64,000 nt of DNA from Pseudomonadota bacterium (GCA_023391095.1 JAEWBN010000006.1:190888-254887), one strand, 5' to 3'. Counted from the first letter of the stretch, positions 14,869-23,194 are shown. Numbers and translations: made by a program. The notes: generated from the sequence alone by a model not told the origin.

Positions 14869-17079
14869 ATGGACGCAAGGATCGAAACTACCCGCTTCAA
14901 GGTGGAAGGCATGGATTGCGCCAGCTGTGCTTCAAAGGTGGATACGGCGGCACGTCGCGTTGAAGGAGTTGAGGACGTATCCGTGTCCGTCGTGTCGGGC
15001 ACCATGTCGGTGAAGCACTCGGACGCCGCCGATCTTGCCGATCTTGCCCGACGTGTCTCCAACCTTGGCTATCCGACTCGCCAGCTGCAGAGCACATCCA
15101 CTGCGCGACCCGTGGACCAGCATCGCGACGGCCATGGCGATCATGACGATCAGGCAGGCGACAGTCATCTTCATCTGCATGGCGACGAGGATGCCGACGA
15201 GGGCATACCGTGGTGGTGCACACGAAAGGCGATCTTGACGGCGTCCTGCGGCATCGCACTGCTGCTGGCCTACCTCGTGGGCCGGGTCGTGCCGGATGTC
15301 GGGCACTGGGCGTTCCTGGTCGCGCTGCTGGTGGGCTTGGTCCCGATAGGTCAGCGTGCCGTCGCCGGCGCCATGGCCGGCAGCCCGTTCTCCATCGAAA
15401 CGCTGATGTCGATCGCCGCTGTAGGCGCCGTCATCATCGGCGCCACGGAAGAAGCTGCCATGGTGGTGCTGCTCTTCCTTGTGGGTGAGATGCTGGAAGG
15501 CTTCGCCGCTGGCCGGGCCCGTGCCAGCATCAAGGGTCTGGCCGATCTGGTGCCAAAAACGGCGCTGCTGGTCGATGGCGACGAGGTGCGTGAAGTTCGG
15601 GCATCCAGTCTTGCCCTGAAGCAGGTGGTGCTAGTGCGCCCCGGCGACCGCATCCCGGCGGATGGAGAGATCGTCGAGGGCCGCGGTGCCATCGACGAGG
15701 CACCGGTCACCGGTGAAAGCGTTCCCAAGAGCAAGGGCGTCGGCGACACTGTTTTCGCCGGCACCATCAACACCGACACCGCCATCAGGGTGCGCGTCAC
15801 CGCCGCCGCTGCCGACAACACCATTTCCAGGGTCATCGCCCTGGTGGAGGAGGCACAGGAAGCGAAGGCGCCTACCGAGCGCTTCATCGATCGGTTCTCC
15901 AAGATCTACACGCCCGGCGTTCTGCTGGTCGGCGCCTTGGTCGCCACCGTGCCGCCGCTGATGGGCGCATCCTGGAGCGAGTGGGTCTACAAAGGCCTCG
16001 CCATCCTTCTGATCGGCTGCCCCTGCGCACTGGTGATCTCCACCCCTGCCGCCATCGCTGCCGCCCTGTCTGCCGGTGCCCGTCGCGGGTTGCTGCTCAA
16101 GGGCGGAGCTGTACTCGAACAGCTCCGCACCATCACCATCGTCGCCATGGACAAGACCGGTACGCTGACCGAAGGGAAGCCGAAGGTCACCGATATCGTC
16201 GCCGTCGGCCGCAGCGAAACCCAGGTGCTCTCGATGGCTGCGGCGCTCGAGACCGGATCGAGCCATCCGCTCGCCCTCGCCATTCTCGCCAGGGCCAAGG
16301 CGGACAAGGCACCCGTGCCTCCCGGTTTCGATCTCGCGGCTGTCCCCGGTAAGGGCGTCACCGGCAGCATCGGTACCGACAAGGCATTCCTCGGCTCTAT
16401 CGAAGCAGCCGTCGAACGCGCCACGATCCCCGACGAGTTGCGGGCACGCATCGTCGCATTCAACGACGAGGGCAAGACCGTCTCGGTGCTGCTTGCCAAT
16501 GGGACACTCGCCGGCATCTTCGCCATCCGCGACGAGCCCCGGGCCGATGCCAGGGCCGGTCTGCAGGCGTTGCACGACGCCGGAGTGGGAACGGTGATGC
16601 TCACCGGCGACAACCAGCGCACCGCCAGTGCCATCGGTGCCTCGCTCGGCATGGACGTGCGCGCCGGCCTCCTACCGGAGGACAAGCAGCGGATCGTTCG
16701 AGAGCTTCAATCGCAAGGCAAGGTCGTGGCCAAGGTGGGCGATGGCATCAACGACGCACCGGCACTGGCTGCCGCCGATGTCGGCATCGCTATGGGCGGC
16801 GGCACCGACGTGGCGCTCGAGACTGCCGATGCCGCAGTGCTGCATGGCCGCGTAACTGACATCGCCGACATGATCAACTTGTCGAAAGCGACGATGGCGA
16901 ACATCGGGCAGAACATCACCCTGGCGCTCGGGCTCAAGGCCGTGTTCCTCGTGACGACTGTCATCGGCGTGACCGGCCTTTGGCCTGCCATCCTTGCGGA
17001 CACGGGTGCAACCGTGCTGGTAACTGCGAACGCCATGCGCCTCCTGGCCTGGCGGGGCAGCCGGTCGCATTCCGTCTGA
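14869..17079 (+). CDS. cadA: Cd/Zn/Pb-translocating P1B-type ATPase
   Basis: A 736-aa heavy-metal ATPase. An N-terminal HMA domain carries GMDCASC (C17, C20), then comes a His/Asp-rich linker (HRDGHGDHDDQ and HLHLHGDEDADE) and eight membrane segments. Visible motifs are the ion-path CPC at 384-386, TGES in the actuator, the phosphorylation site DKTGTLT (D428), SSHPLA in the nucleotide domain and GDGINDAPAL in the hinge. These define the ZntA/CadA group (P1B-2). The start at 14869 follows AAGGAG and lies downstream of the promoter. It exports divalent soft metals from the cytoplasm and is divergent from its MerR regulator. Confidence 0.95.
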   Translation: MDARIETTRFKVEGMDCASCASKVDTAARRVEGVEDVSVSVVSGTMSVKHSDAADLADLARRVSNLGYPTRQLQSTSTARPVDQHRDGHGDHDDQAGDSHLHLHGDEDADEGIPWWCTRKAILTASCGIALLLAYLVGRVVPDVGHWAFLVALLVGLVPIGQRAVAGAMAGSPFSIETLMSIAAVGAVIIGATEEAAMVVLLFLVGEMLEGFAAGRARASIKGLADLVPKTALLVDGDEVREVRASSLALKQVVLVRPGDRIPADGEIVEGRGAIDEAPVTGESVPKSKGVGDTVFAGTINTDTAIRVRVTAAAADNTISRVIALVEEAQEAKAPTERFIDRFSKIYTPGVLLVGALVATVPPLMGASWSEWVYKGLAILLIGCPCALVISTPAAIAAALSAGARRGLLLKGGAVLEQLRTITIVAMDKTGTLTEGKPKVTDIVAVGRSETQVLSMAAALETGSSHPLALAILARAKADKAPVPPGFDLAAVPGKGVTGSIGTDKAFLGSIEAAVERATIPDELRARIVAFNDEGKTVSVLLANGTLAGIFAIRDEPRADARAGLQALHDAGVGTVMLTGDNQRTASAIGASLGMDVRAGLLPEDKQRIVRELQSQGKVVAKVGDGINDAPALAAADVGIAMGGGTDVALETADAAVLHGRVTDIADMINLSKATMANIGQNITLALGLKAVFLVTTVIGVTGLWPAILADTGATVLVTANAMRLLAWRGSRSHSV

Positions 17080-17120
17080 CCTGTCGAGGCGGTATTCTCC
17101 AGGAAAAGGGATCGGACCAC

Positions 17121-17597
17121 ATGAAGCTATTTGTCACCATCGCCTTGATCGGCATCCTTACGGCAGGGAGCGGATTCGCCCATGACTTCACGCAAGGTTC
17201 GATCTATCTCGACCATCCCATGATCGAGGAGGCCCCGCCGAACGCGCCGGTACTCGGCGGATACCTCTCCATCCAGAACATCGGCGACACCGATGACCGC
17301 CTCGTCGCCATCGAGAGCAGCGCTGCCGAGAAGGTGGAGATTCATCGGTCGACCGTGACCGATGGCATCGCGCGCATGCAGCCCATGAAGGAAGGCCTCG
17401 TCATCCCCGCCGGTGAGACCGTGTGGTTGGACAACGGCACGCATGCCATGTTCGTCCAACCTGCCGAGCGGTACCGCGCCGGCGACGAGGTGCCCGCTAC
17501 CCTGGTGTTCGAGAAGGCTGGTCGCATCGACGTTACGTTCAAGGTGGAGGAGCGATCCACCGGATCCGGCGCTTCTCATGAAGGTCACGGCCAGTGA
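17121..17597 (+). CDS. Periplasmic copper chaperone PCuAC
   Basis: A 158-aa secreted protein with a signal peptide (KLFVTIALIGILTAGSGFA) and the classical PCuAC copper motif: His and Met in EIHRSTVTDGIARMQPM, and H-x-M in THAMFV about 22 residues later. A His-rich tail ends the protein (SHEGHGQ). PCuAC proteins deliver Cu(I) to the CuA site of cytochrome oxidase with SCO. The sco-type gene directly follows and overlaps by four bases. A 41-base gap separates it from cadA, so it may be read from the same promoter. Confidence 0.92.
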   Translation: MKLFVTIALIGILTAGSGFAHDFTQGSIYLDHPMIEEAPPNAPVLGGYLSIQNIGDTDDRLVAIESSAAEKVEIHRSTVTDGIARMQPMKEGLVIPAGETVWLDNGTHAMFVQPAERYRAGDEVPATLVFEKAGRIDVTFKVEERSTGSGASHEGHGQ

Positions 17598-18193
17598 CCG
17601 GCTTGCGCAGGCTTCGAGGCATCCTTTGGGTGCTGGTGGCGATCGCAGCTGTCGGCGCTGCCTTCCTGGCTTTCGGGCCCCGGCTTACGCCAAGGAATGC
17701 TGGGGAAGCCATCTATGCCAAGCCCTTTTCGTTGGTGAACCAGGACGGCGCTCCGGTCACGCAGTCGGACTTCCTCGGCAAGCCTTCGGCATGGTTCTAC
17801 GGCTTCACCCATTGCCCCGACGTGTGCCCCACGGCTTTGGCCGAGATGTCGGCGATCCTCGAGGCGCTCGGACCGGACGCGGGCAAGCTGCAGGTCGTCT
17901 TCGTCTCCGTCGATCCGGAGCGCGACACGCCGGAGATCATGAAGGATTATGTCGAGTACTTCGATCCTCGCATCGCAGGCTTGACCGGTAACCTTGCGCA
18001 AGTCGCCACCATGACCAAGGACCGCTACATCTTCTTCGAGAAAGTGCCCATGGAAGGCGGCGACTACCAGATGGAGCACCAGGCCTCCATCCAACTCGTC
18101 GACGCCGATGGACGGTTCTTCGGAACCCTTGCTGCCGAGGAAGGCTTCGACGTCAGGCTGGCCAAGGTTCGCCGCCTCGTCGACGAGGGATAA
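17594..18193 (+). CDS. SCO1/SenC family copper chaperone
   Basis: A 199-aa membrane-anchored thioredoxin-fold protein starting with GTG, overlapping the PCuAC stop (GTGA). One N-terminal transmembrane segment (GILWVLVAIAAVGAAFLAF) is followed by the SCO motif GFTHCPDVCP with the CxxxC pair, and the distal copper-ligand histidine is in QMEHQASI. It inserts copper into cytochrome oxidase or acts as a periplasmic thiol reductase. Paired with the PCuAC gene it forms the common copper-delivery duo; within this resistance island it might buffer periplasmic copper. Confidence 0.93.
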   Translation: MTGLRRLRGILWVLVAIAAVGAAFLAFGPRLTPRNAGEAIYAKPFSLVNQDGAPVTQSDFLGKPSAWFYGFTHCPDVCPTALAEMSAILEALGPDAGKLQVVFVSVDPERDTPEIMKDYVEYFDPRIAGLTGNLAQVATMTKDRYIFFEKVPMEGGDYQMEHQASIQLVDADGRFFGTLAAEEGFDVRLAKVRRLVDEG

Positions 18194-18207
18194 TACCTTT
18201 CCCGGCA

Positions 18208-18483
18208 TCACCTCACGTCACGATCGGGAGTCTCACGGCTAGGAAGGACCCGATGCACGCCTTCGGGCTCGTCTTCGCCACTGAACCTGACGCCGGCACG
18301 TTCCAAGGCCTCTTTCATGGCCACGACGCTGGTCGGCATCACCCTGTCGCCACCGTTCTCGTAGGCCGCTACGGTCCGGCGACCGATGCCGCAATGTCCC
18401 GCAAGCTCCTGCTGGCTCCAGTCGAGGAGGGCTCGTCCCGCCCGGATCTGGGCGGGCGTTGGTCGGTGCTGCTGTTCGCTCAA
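18208..18483 (-). CDS. XRE-family helix-turn-helix regulator
   Basis: A 91-aa protein that is mostly one lambda-repressor-like HTH domain (QIRAGRALLDWSQQELAGHC, then GIGRRTVAAYENG) followed by a helix and a short charged tail. It is convergent with the SCO gene (15 bases apart) and read away from the operon beginning at 18723, so it could control that operon across the 239-base divergent region. A direct repeat ACCGAAACTTA/ACCGAACTTG at 18512-18532 is a candidate operator. Similar small XRE proteins are common in mobile elements. Confidence 0.82.
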   Translation of the reverse strand: MSEQQHRPTPAQIRAGRALLDWSQQELAGHCGIGRRTVAAYENGGDRVMPTSVVAMKEALERAGVRFSGEDEPEGVHRVLPSRETPDRDVR

Positions 18484-18722
18484 GATGCCGTTCCGAATCG
18501 ACCTGATGACAACCGAAACTTAACCGAACTTGCAGTCGTTGCACAAAATGTACATCGGGCCTTGACTTCTGCCGCGAATAGCTATAGTGACTAGAGCATT
18601 GGAAGCAGCAGGTGTCCATCGGTCAGGCACCGCAACAAGACCTTCCCCCGCGTGCATAGCCTGCACGACGTCCTGAATATTCATCGTGTTCGGCCTGTTC
18701 GTTGCATGCAGGGAGTGAACCT
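18484..18722. promoter_or_regulatory. Divergent regulatory region between XRE gene and the five-gene operon
   Basis: No gene is seen in this interval. It contains the tandem near-repeat ACCGAAACTTA / ACCGAACTTG (18512-18532) and a possible plus-strand promoter in TTGACTTCTGCCGCGAATAG with TATAGT just after it (the 15-bp spacing is short, so it is weak). A GGGAG ribosome-binding site at 18711-18715 precedes the GTG start at 18723. These assignments are by eye. Confidence 0.4.
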
Positions 18723-19241
18723 GTGTCTTTGTTCGTGCGTCCCCAAGACCTTAAACCGAAATCCCGTACGCTGCGCCACCGGGATACCCGGCGGAAGCTT
18801 TCCTCCATCCTGTTCGACTCGCTCTCCCGGCTGGACGAAGTGGCCGTGATCGGCTCGGATCCCCTCGTTACCCATTTCGCCGCGTCCTTGGGGTTGGAGG
18901 CTGCCTCGTTGGCCACCTGCCAGGCCATGCTCGACGAGCGACCGGTGACCTTGGTCGGCGTTCCCTCACGTCACTGGTTCCGTCCTGACGCCATGAAGCT
19001 CCTTCTGTCGCTGAAGGGGTCCATGGAGAAGTGCGGTCGGCCCTGCGTGCTTCTTCCACAACGCGCCATAGCCATGCTTCCCGTCCGCGATGCCACCAGC
19101 GAGAAGGCCCGGATCTTGATCGAGTTGATCCGCGATCCGGTGCGGATGGGCGTCGACCTGGCCTGCTACGACAAGCACGTCGGGGATCCCGTTGGATGCC
19201 GGGCGATGCAGCTGCTCACCGGTCACGACTGCTTCTCCTGA
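18723..19241 (+). CDS. Uncharacterised protein, possible degenerate TnsA-like fold
   Basis: A 172-aa protein with a GTG start at 18723, seven bases after GGGAG; an ATG at 18702 lacks a ribosome-binding site. I recognise no family. The central part runs as strand (VTLVGVPSRHW), amphipathic helix (AMKLLLSLKGSMEKC), strand (RPCVLLPQRAI), the same order as the end of the nuclease core in TnsA. The protein at 19588 shares this order. No catalytic E...D...ExK set is visible, so if it is nuclease-like it is probably inactive. It is the first gene of a co-directional set of five that leads to the Tn7-like genes. Confidence 0.45.
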   Translation: MSLFVRPQDLKPKSRTLRHRDTRRKLSSILFDSLSRLDEVAVIGSDPLVTHFAASLGLEAASLATCQAMLDERPVTLVGVPSRHWFRPDAMKLLLSLKGSMEKCGRPCVLLPQRAIAMLPVRDATSEKARILIELIRDPVRMGVDLACYDKHVGDPVGCRAMQLLTGHDCFS

Positions 19242-19299
19242 TCCGTCCGCGTCATCGACCTTCTTGATGGTCTCGAGCTTTCGAGCCGGAGGAAACCTC

Positions 19300-19530
19300 A
19301 TGCCCGCAAACGCGACGAATGCTTCGTCGGAAGCACAGGCCTTGCTGTCGCAACTGATCTATCGCGCCGGCTTCGACCGCCATGAGCTGGAGATCGTCGA
19401 AGCCGAAGACGGCGGGTTCATCCGCTTTCCTGCCGGAACGGACCCCATGACCTTCAAAGTCCGGGACCTCGGGCACATGCTCAAGTCCTACGGACTGCCC
19501 TACGAGATCATGACCGACCCGGCGACCTAG
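19300..19530 (+). CDS. Small uncharacterised protein, 76 aa
   Basis: Starts at ATG 19300 with a good GGAGG ribosome-binding site. The sequence (LLSQLIYRAGFDRHELEI, then EDGGFIRFPAGTDPMTFKVRDL) is a mixed helix-strand small domain with no cysteine motif, signal peptide or membrane segment. No family is recognised. The gap of 57-58 bases on each side and the common direction make it part of the 18.7-22.5 kb operon, where it may be a regulator or binding partner; that is inference only. Confidence 0.5.
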   Translation: MPANATNASSEAQALLSQLIYRAGFDRHELEIVEAEDGGFIRFPAGTDPMTFKVRDLGHMLKSYGLPYEIMTDPAT

Positions 19531-19587
19531 ACGCCAGCTCGTCTTCGCTCTCGAACTCACCGTTTTCGTTCAACATGGAGACCTCGC

Positions 19588-20196
19588 ATGCTCGATGCCG
19601 ATGCTGCACGCCTACCGTCCGGCCCTGCCCATGCCGGCGCTACCTCCGGACCACGCCGTCGTTCCCTGCGCCAGTCCGCGGAGGCCCTGGTCCTGGTCCA
19701 CCCTTCGGTCAGGCGCCTCACCGACGATCGGGTGCCTGACGACCTGGCCGATGATCTCATGATCGCCGCGGAGGACTTCACCGCCATCAAGGTCGCCCTT
19801 GGCCGGCGCGAGGTCTACCTGGTCTGCGTTTGCAACGCGGCCTGGCGCGGCCATGGCAGGCATGCCTTCTTGGAACTGAAGGCACTGGCCGCAACCATGG
19901 GCCACACGATCGTGCTGGTGCCGGAATCGTTCATCCGCCGCGAGCCCCGCCTGACCAACGCCATGATGATCTCGGGTGCCGAAGGTGCCGAGATCGGCTT
20001 GACCGACCGCATGAAGCTGTTGGCCCACCTGATCGACAACGGCGGCAGCGCACCTTTGCTGGACCTGGCGGTGATGGTACGCGGGGAGGAGCCGATCTCG
20101 GCCATAATGGCCCTGGTCGTCGAAGGCGGCCTCTATGTCGACCTCGACAAGCCGATCCTTCCCGCCACCGAAGTGCACCTGGTGCAGCCGCTATGA
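19588..20196 (+). CDS. Uncharacterised protein with TnsA-like C-terminal features
   Basis: A 202-aa soluble protein. Residues about 75-125 run strand-helix-strand (EVYLVCVC, HAFLELKALAATMGH, TIVLVPESFIRREPRL), echoing the last part of the TnsA nuclease core. The C-terminal part (PLLDLAVMVRGEEPISAIMA, then LVVEGGLYVDLDKPI) resembles the winged-helix end of the genuine TnsA at 23.7 kb (LLHRLIVGRTAFIDLTRRI). The ExK catalytic pair of TnsA is replaced by CVCNAA, so catalysis is not expected. The similarity is by eye and needs profile or structure comparison. Its stop overlaps the next gene by ATGA. Confidence 0.5.
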   Translation: MLDADAARLPSGPAHAGATSGPRRRSLRQSAEALVLVHPSVRRLTDDRVPDDLADDLMIAAEDFTAIKVALGRREVYLVCVCNAAWRGHGRHAFLELKALAATMGHTIVLVPESFIRREPRLTNAMMISGAEGAEIGLTDRMKLLAHLIDNGGSAPLLDLAVMVRGEEPISAIMALVVEGGLYVDLDKPILPATEVHLVQPL

Positions 20197-20525
20197 GCCG
20201 GCGCCACCAGGCCGTGAACTTTTTAGGCGCCGATCCCCTCGCCACCGCGGATCGACTCGAAGCCTTGGCGGAGGACCTTCGCCGGCTTGCATCCGGTCAC
20301 GCTCCGTCTGCCGCGCAATTGGCGGAGGCGCCCACGCTCGGGGAATGGGGTGTGCTGTCGCGCTCCGGCATCGCCCTTGTCGGCACGGTCCGAGGACATC
20401 CGAGGATCGCGGACCATCGCCCTGCGATCACTTCCGAGCTTTTCGCCATCGACGGGGACGAACGCTGGGCGAGGACGATGAGCCGGTACTACCTGCTCGA
20501 GCCGCGCGGCACCGGGGAGAAATAG
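20193..20525 (+). CDS. DUF6634-like small protein
   Basis: A 110-aa protein whose helical front (ATADRLEALAEDLRRLASGH) and following segments (APTLGEWGVLSRSGIALVG, RGHPRI, ITSELFAIDGDERWARTMSRYY) match my memory of the DUF6634 family of alphaproteobacterial plasmids and islands; function unknown. It overlaps the upstream gene (ATGA), and its stop is one base before the ATG of the AAA+ protease, so translation of the three genes is tightly coupled. A protease adaptor or substrate role is an inference from that coupling alone. Confidence 0.6.
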   Translation: MSRRHQAVNFLGADPLATADRLEALAEDLRRLASGHAPSAAQLAEAPTLGEWGVLSRSGIALVGTVRGHPRIADHRPAITSELFAIDGDERWARTMSRYYLLEPRGTGEK

Positions 20526-20526
20526 C

Positions 20527-22494
20527 ATGGGTGAGCTCGACGATTTGGTTTTTCCCGAGGAGCAGCATGAGATGAGGACGATCAAGAACACCAAGGACGA
20601 GCGCACGATCCAGGAGCGGCTGGCCGATCTCGTCATCGAGCGCACTCTCCCCAAGTCGGTACGCAATGCGTTGGCCAAGGGCACGAGCGGGCACCTGGTG
20701 GTCGTAGTGCCCTCGACGGAATGGCAGGAGCCGATCGGCGAGGCCATTGCGGAGCTGCACGAGACGGTCCATTCGGTTTACCCCGGCGGCCCAAAGGCGG
20801 CTAAGGACGACCGCAAGGCCGTCAAATTCCATCTGGAAGCCGGTCACGTTGTGGTCGGGGTGGCGGTCACGCCGTCTACCCTTCCACCGTTGCTGCGCAC
20901 CGTGGCATCCATGACGGTGACAGTGCCCGCTCCGGACCCGGCCTTGCTGCGACGTTTTCTGCGGAGCGTCTGCACCGGTCCGGTTCCCCGCGGCCTCGAT
21001 GCACTCAACGTCGGCGCCCTCGACTTCGACGAGATCTGCTCCCTCGTTTCCTTCCAGGCGGAGGCCGCCGGCGTGGTGGAGAAGCTTGGCCGGGCCATCG
21101 CCAACAAGACCGGCATGACCCGCGGCGACGAGGTCCTGCCCTCCATGGAGGAGGCTGTCGAATTCGGTGACGCTCGTCTCTGGGCGCAGGACCTCAAGAT
21201 CGACCTGGCAGACGTCGCCGCACACCGGATCGGGTGGGCCGACGTCGATCGCGGTATTGTCCTCCATGGCCCGCCGGGCACGGGCAAGACCACATACGCC
21301 CGGTCGTTGGGGCAATATCTCGGCATTCCGGTTGTCATCGGCAGCATTGCCGACCTGTTCGCCAGTACAACCGGCTATCTTGATACTGTCATTCGCGCAC
21401 AGCGCGATCTATTCGAGCGGGCGAGATCCGCCGCGCCATGCCTATTGTTCCTGGATGAGCTGGACCAGGTGCCTAATCTTGAAGCCACTGACAGCAAGAA
21501 TAGGGATTATTGGGCTCCGGTCGTCGCCGATTTCTTGATTGCATTGGACGGTGCGGTGGCCGAGAGGGCCGGCGTCATCGTGGTCGGAGCGACAAATCGG
21601 CTGCATGCGATTTCGCCCGCCATCTTACGAAACGGGCGCCTCGAACGAGCCGTTTTCCTGGGTCCGCCAGGTCCGGATGGAGCAGTGCGCATCCTCCGGC
21701 ATCACCTCGGCTCGGCACTCCCTGGTGCCGACCTCGGCGACGTCGCCGCGATCTGCGCCAGTCGCGCGATGACGGGTGCGGACATCATGGATGTCGTCCG
21801 CAGCGCCCGCCGCCGGGCCCGCCGCGCCGACCGGGAGATCACGCTCGACGACCTCAAGTCGGTCCTGATGCCCGGCGGGGGAACATCGCCCGAAGTGGCG
21901 AGGCGTATCGCCGTCCACGAGTCCGGCCATGCCCTCCTTGCCGCACTGCACATGCCCGAGAGCCTGAACCTGGTCACAATCGAACCCGGTGGTGCCGGCG
22001 CCAACAGCGGCGGTCACACCCAACTGGCGGTAGCAGGAACGCGAATCGAGACCATTGTCGAACTCGAGAACAGGGTGGAGATGCTTCTGGCCGGACGGGC
22101 AGCCGAGATTCTCATCTATGGCTCCCCCAGCTCGGGTGCGGGCGGTTCCGCCTCGAGCGACCTGGCGCTGGCGGTTCAGACGTTGGCGGTCGCTTACCTC
22201 ACTCTCGGCCTGATCGACGGCACGCCACGTTGGCGCTGCGAACCCGATGAGGTGATGCTGCACCTCATGCGCGACCCCATCGCCTGCCATGCAGTCGAGA
22301 CCCGACTCGGCATTCTGGCCGACAGGTCCCTGAAGACGCTCACCGCGAATCGGGATGCGCTCTGCAGGCTATCTGACGCATTGCTGGCGCGAAGAACCGT
22401 CAAACGCGATGAAATCATGGCCATTGTCGGCAGCGGAACCGAGAGCGTAAGCCCCGCTACCCCTACCAAAGGAGCTCACCCGAACGGACCTTAG
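20527..22494 (+). CDS. Soluble FtsH-like AAA+ ATPase / M41 zinc metalloprotease
   Basis: A 655-aa protein. The N-terminal 220 residues are unlike FtsH and lack a membrane segment. The AAA+ core has Walker A GPPGTGKT (248-255), Walker B CLLFLDELD, and a second-region RNGRLERAVFLGPPG with arginine finger candidates. The C-terminal M41-like peptidase has the zinc motif HESGH (464-468) and a later SSDLALA that matches the third-ligand position of FtsH. It would unfold and degrade proteins in the cytoplasm. The replacement of the transmembrane part by a novel N-domain makes it distinct from housekeeping FtsH. It is the last gene of the operon; a long non-coding gap follows. Confidence 0.85.
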   Translation: MGELDDLVFPEEQHEMRTIKNTKDERTIQERLADLVIERTLPKSVRNALAKGTSGHLVVVVPSTEWQEPIGEAIAELHETVHSVYPGGPKAAKDDRKAVKFHLEAGHVVVGVAVTPSTLPPLLRTVASMTVTVPAPDPALLRRFLRSVCTGPVPRGLDALNVGALDFDEICSLVSFQAEAAGVVEKLGRAIANKTGMTRGDEVLPSMEEAVEFGDARLWAQDLKIDLADVAAHRIGWADVDRGIVLHGPPGTGKTTYARSLGQYLGIPVVIGSIADLFASTTGYLDTVIRAQRDLFERARSAAPCLLFLDELDQVPNLEATDSKNRDYWAPVVADFLIALDGAVAERAGVIVVGATNRLHAISPAILRNGRLERAVFLGPPGPDGAVRILRHHLGSALPGADLGDVAAICASRAMTGADIMDVVRSARRRARRADREITLDDLKSVLMPGGGTSPEVARRIAVHESGHALLAALHMPESLNLVTIEPGGAGANSGGHTQLAVAGTRIETIVELENRVEMLLAGRAAEILIYGSPSSGAGGSASSDLALAVQTLAVAYLTLGLIDGTPRWRCEPDEVMLHLMRDPIACHAVETRLGILADRSLKTLTANRDALCRLSDALLARRTVKRDEIMAIVGSGTESVSPATPTKGAHPNGP

Positions 22495-22850
22495 TGTGAC
22501 TTTCCAGCAACAAAGAACGATTTCGGGTCAAACCTGTGGATACCTGAATTTCTCATTTTTTCATGGTGTCAACATTGAGTGGGCGAATCACGGAGCCGAG
22601 TTGCTGAAACGGTTGCAAGGCGTCACCAGACCCGACTGGCACGGTTGAGTCTCGGCCCAACGCCAATGCCAACCGGCGCATAGCGCTCTTAAAGTAAAAC
22701 ATTAATAAATCGAAATAAGGTGGAGTCAGGACTCGACCATTCCCGTTGCGACCTTGCCAGAAAAAATGATGGAGGGCCTTTTCAACCCTGGGCTTTTCCG
22801 CAGAAGATGATGGCGGATTCGAACGGAGCCTACTCCGAAGAGGATACCGA

Positions 22851-22884
22851 AAAATAAAAACGCCCCGGATTTCTCCAGGGCGTT
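22851..22884 (-). terminator. Rho-independent terminator facing left
   Basis: AACGCCCCGG (22859-22868), six-base loop, CCAGGGCGTT (22875-22884): ten base pairs with one mismatch. On the minus strand it is followed by a T-rich run (complement of 22850-22860). It therefore stops transcription travelling leftwards, yet no minus-strand gene lies to its right until the hydantoinase. The gap 22495-22850 otherwise shows only AT-rich, gene-free sequence. Confidence 0.7.
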
Positions 22885-22944
22885 GAAATACCGACGGACC
22901 CCCAAACAGCCTGCAAGCAATTGGGTACGTCTCAATCTCGGCAA

Positions 22945-23123
22945 TGGACCTTGCGGCCCGCTGCCACCGGCCTCGCAGCCGATCCATGCAGAACCGGCCT
23001 CACAGCCGACTCGAACATCACGTTGGACCACCAGGCCCAGCGCACACAGCCCGGCTTCACAGCCAACCCGTGCATCACAGTGGACCGCAAGGCCCGCTGC
23101 CATGAAACCGGCCTTACGGCCCG
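22945..23123 (+). repeat. Imperfect direct repeats upstream of tnsA
   Basis: Two interleaved repeat families. TGGACC boxes begin at 22945, 23024 and 23081; the first and third continue into nearly identical GGCCCGCTGCCA. A 15-base element with consensus (A/C)CCGGCYTYRCAGCC occurs at 22966, 22993, 23050 and 23107 (spacings 27, 57, 57). Its core resembles the GGCTTACAGCCCC of the element's right end. A reading frame crosses the repeats but its protein is repetitive and proline-rich, so I treat the stretch as non-coding. Binding sites for TnsB or a left end are possible. Confidence 0.6.
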
Positions 23124-23194
23124 AGATCACGTCCGAGAGTATGTGCTGGCCGCTTCACCGCGTCAAGCATTCTCCGGGCGTGAGAGGAGAACTC

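Noticed and set aside
22495..22500. TGTGAC immediately after the protease stop, also found (as GTCACA) at 30023-30028, as a pair of transposon ends
   Set aside because: The flanking five bases differ (CTTAG versus CGGAC) and no TnsB-like repeats follow 22495, so it does not behave as an end.
22720..22760. Complement reads GGTCGAGTCC...ACTCCACC, like a tRNA/tmRNA 3' end
   Set aside because: No T-stem pairing and no upstream tRNA structure; a chance match.
22945..23123. CRISPR array
   Set aside because: Repeats are imperfect, irregularly spaced and without cas genes; no CRISPR was found anywhere in the window.
22883..23194. N-terminal extension of the DDE-like gene back to 22883
   Set aside because: The stretch is a set of imperfect DNA repeats, its translation is low-complexity, and a good ribosome-binding site precedes the ATG at 23195.
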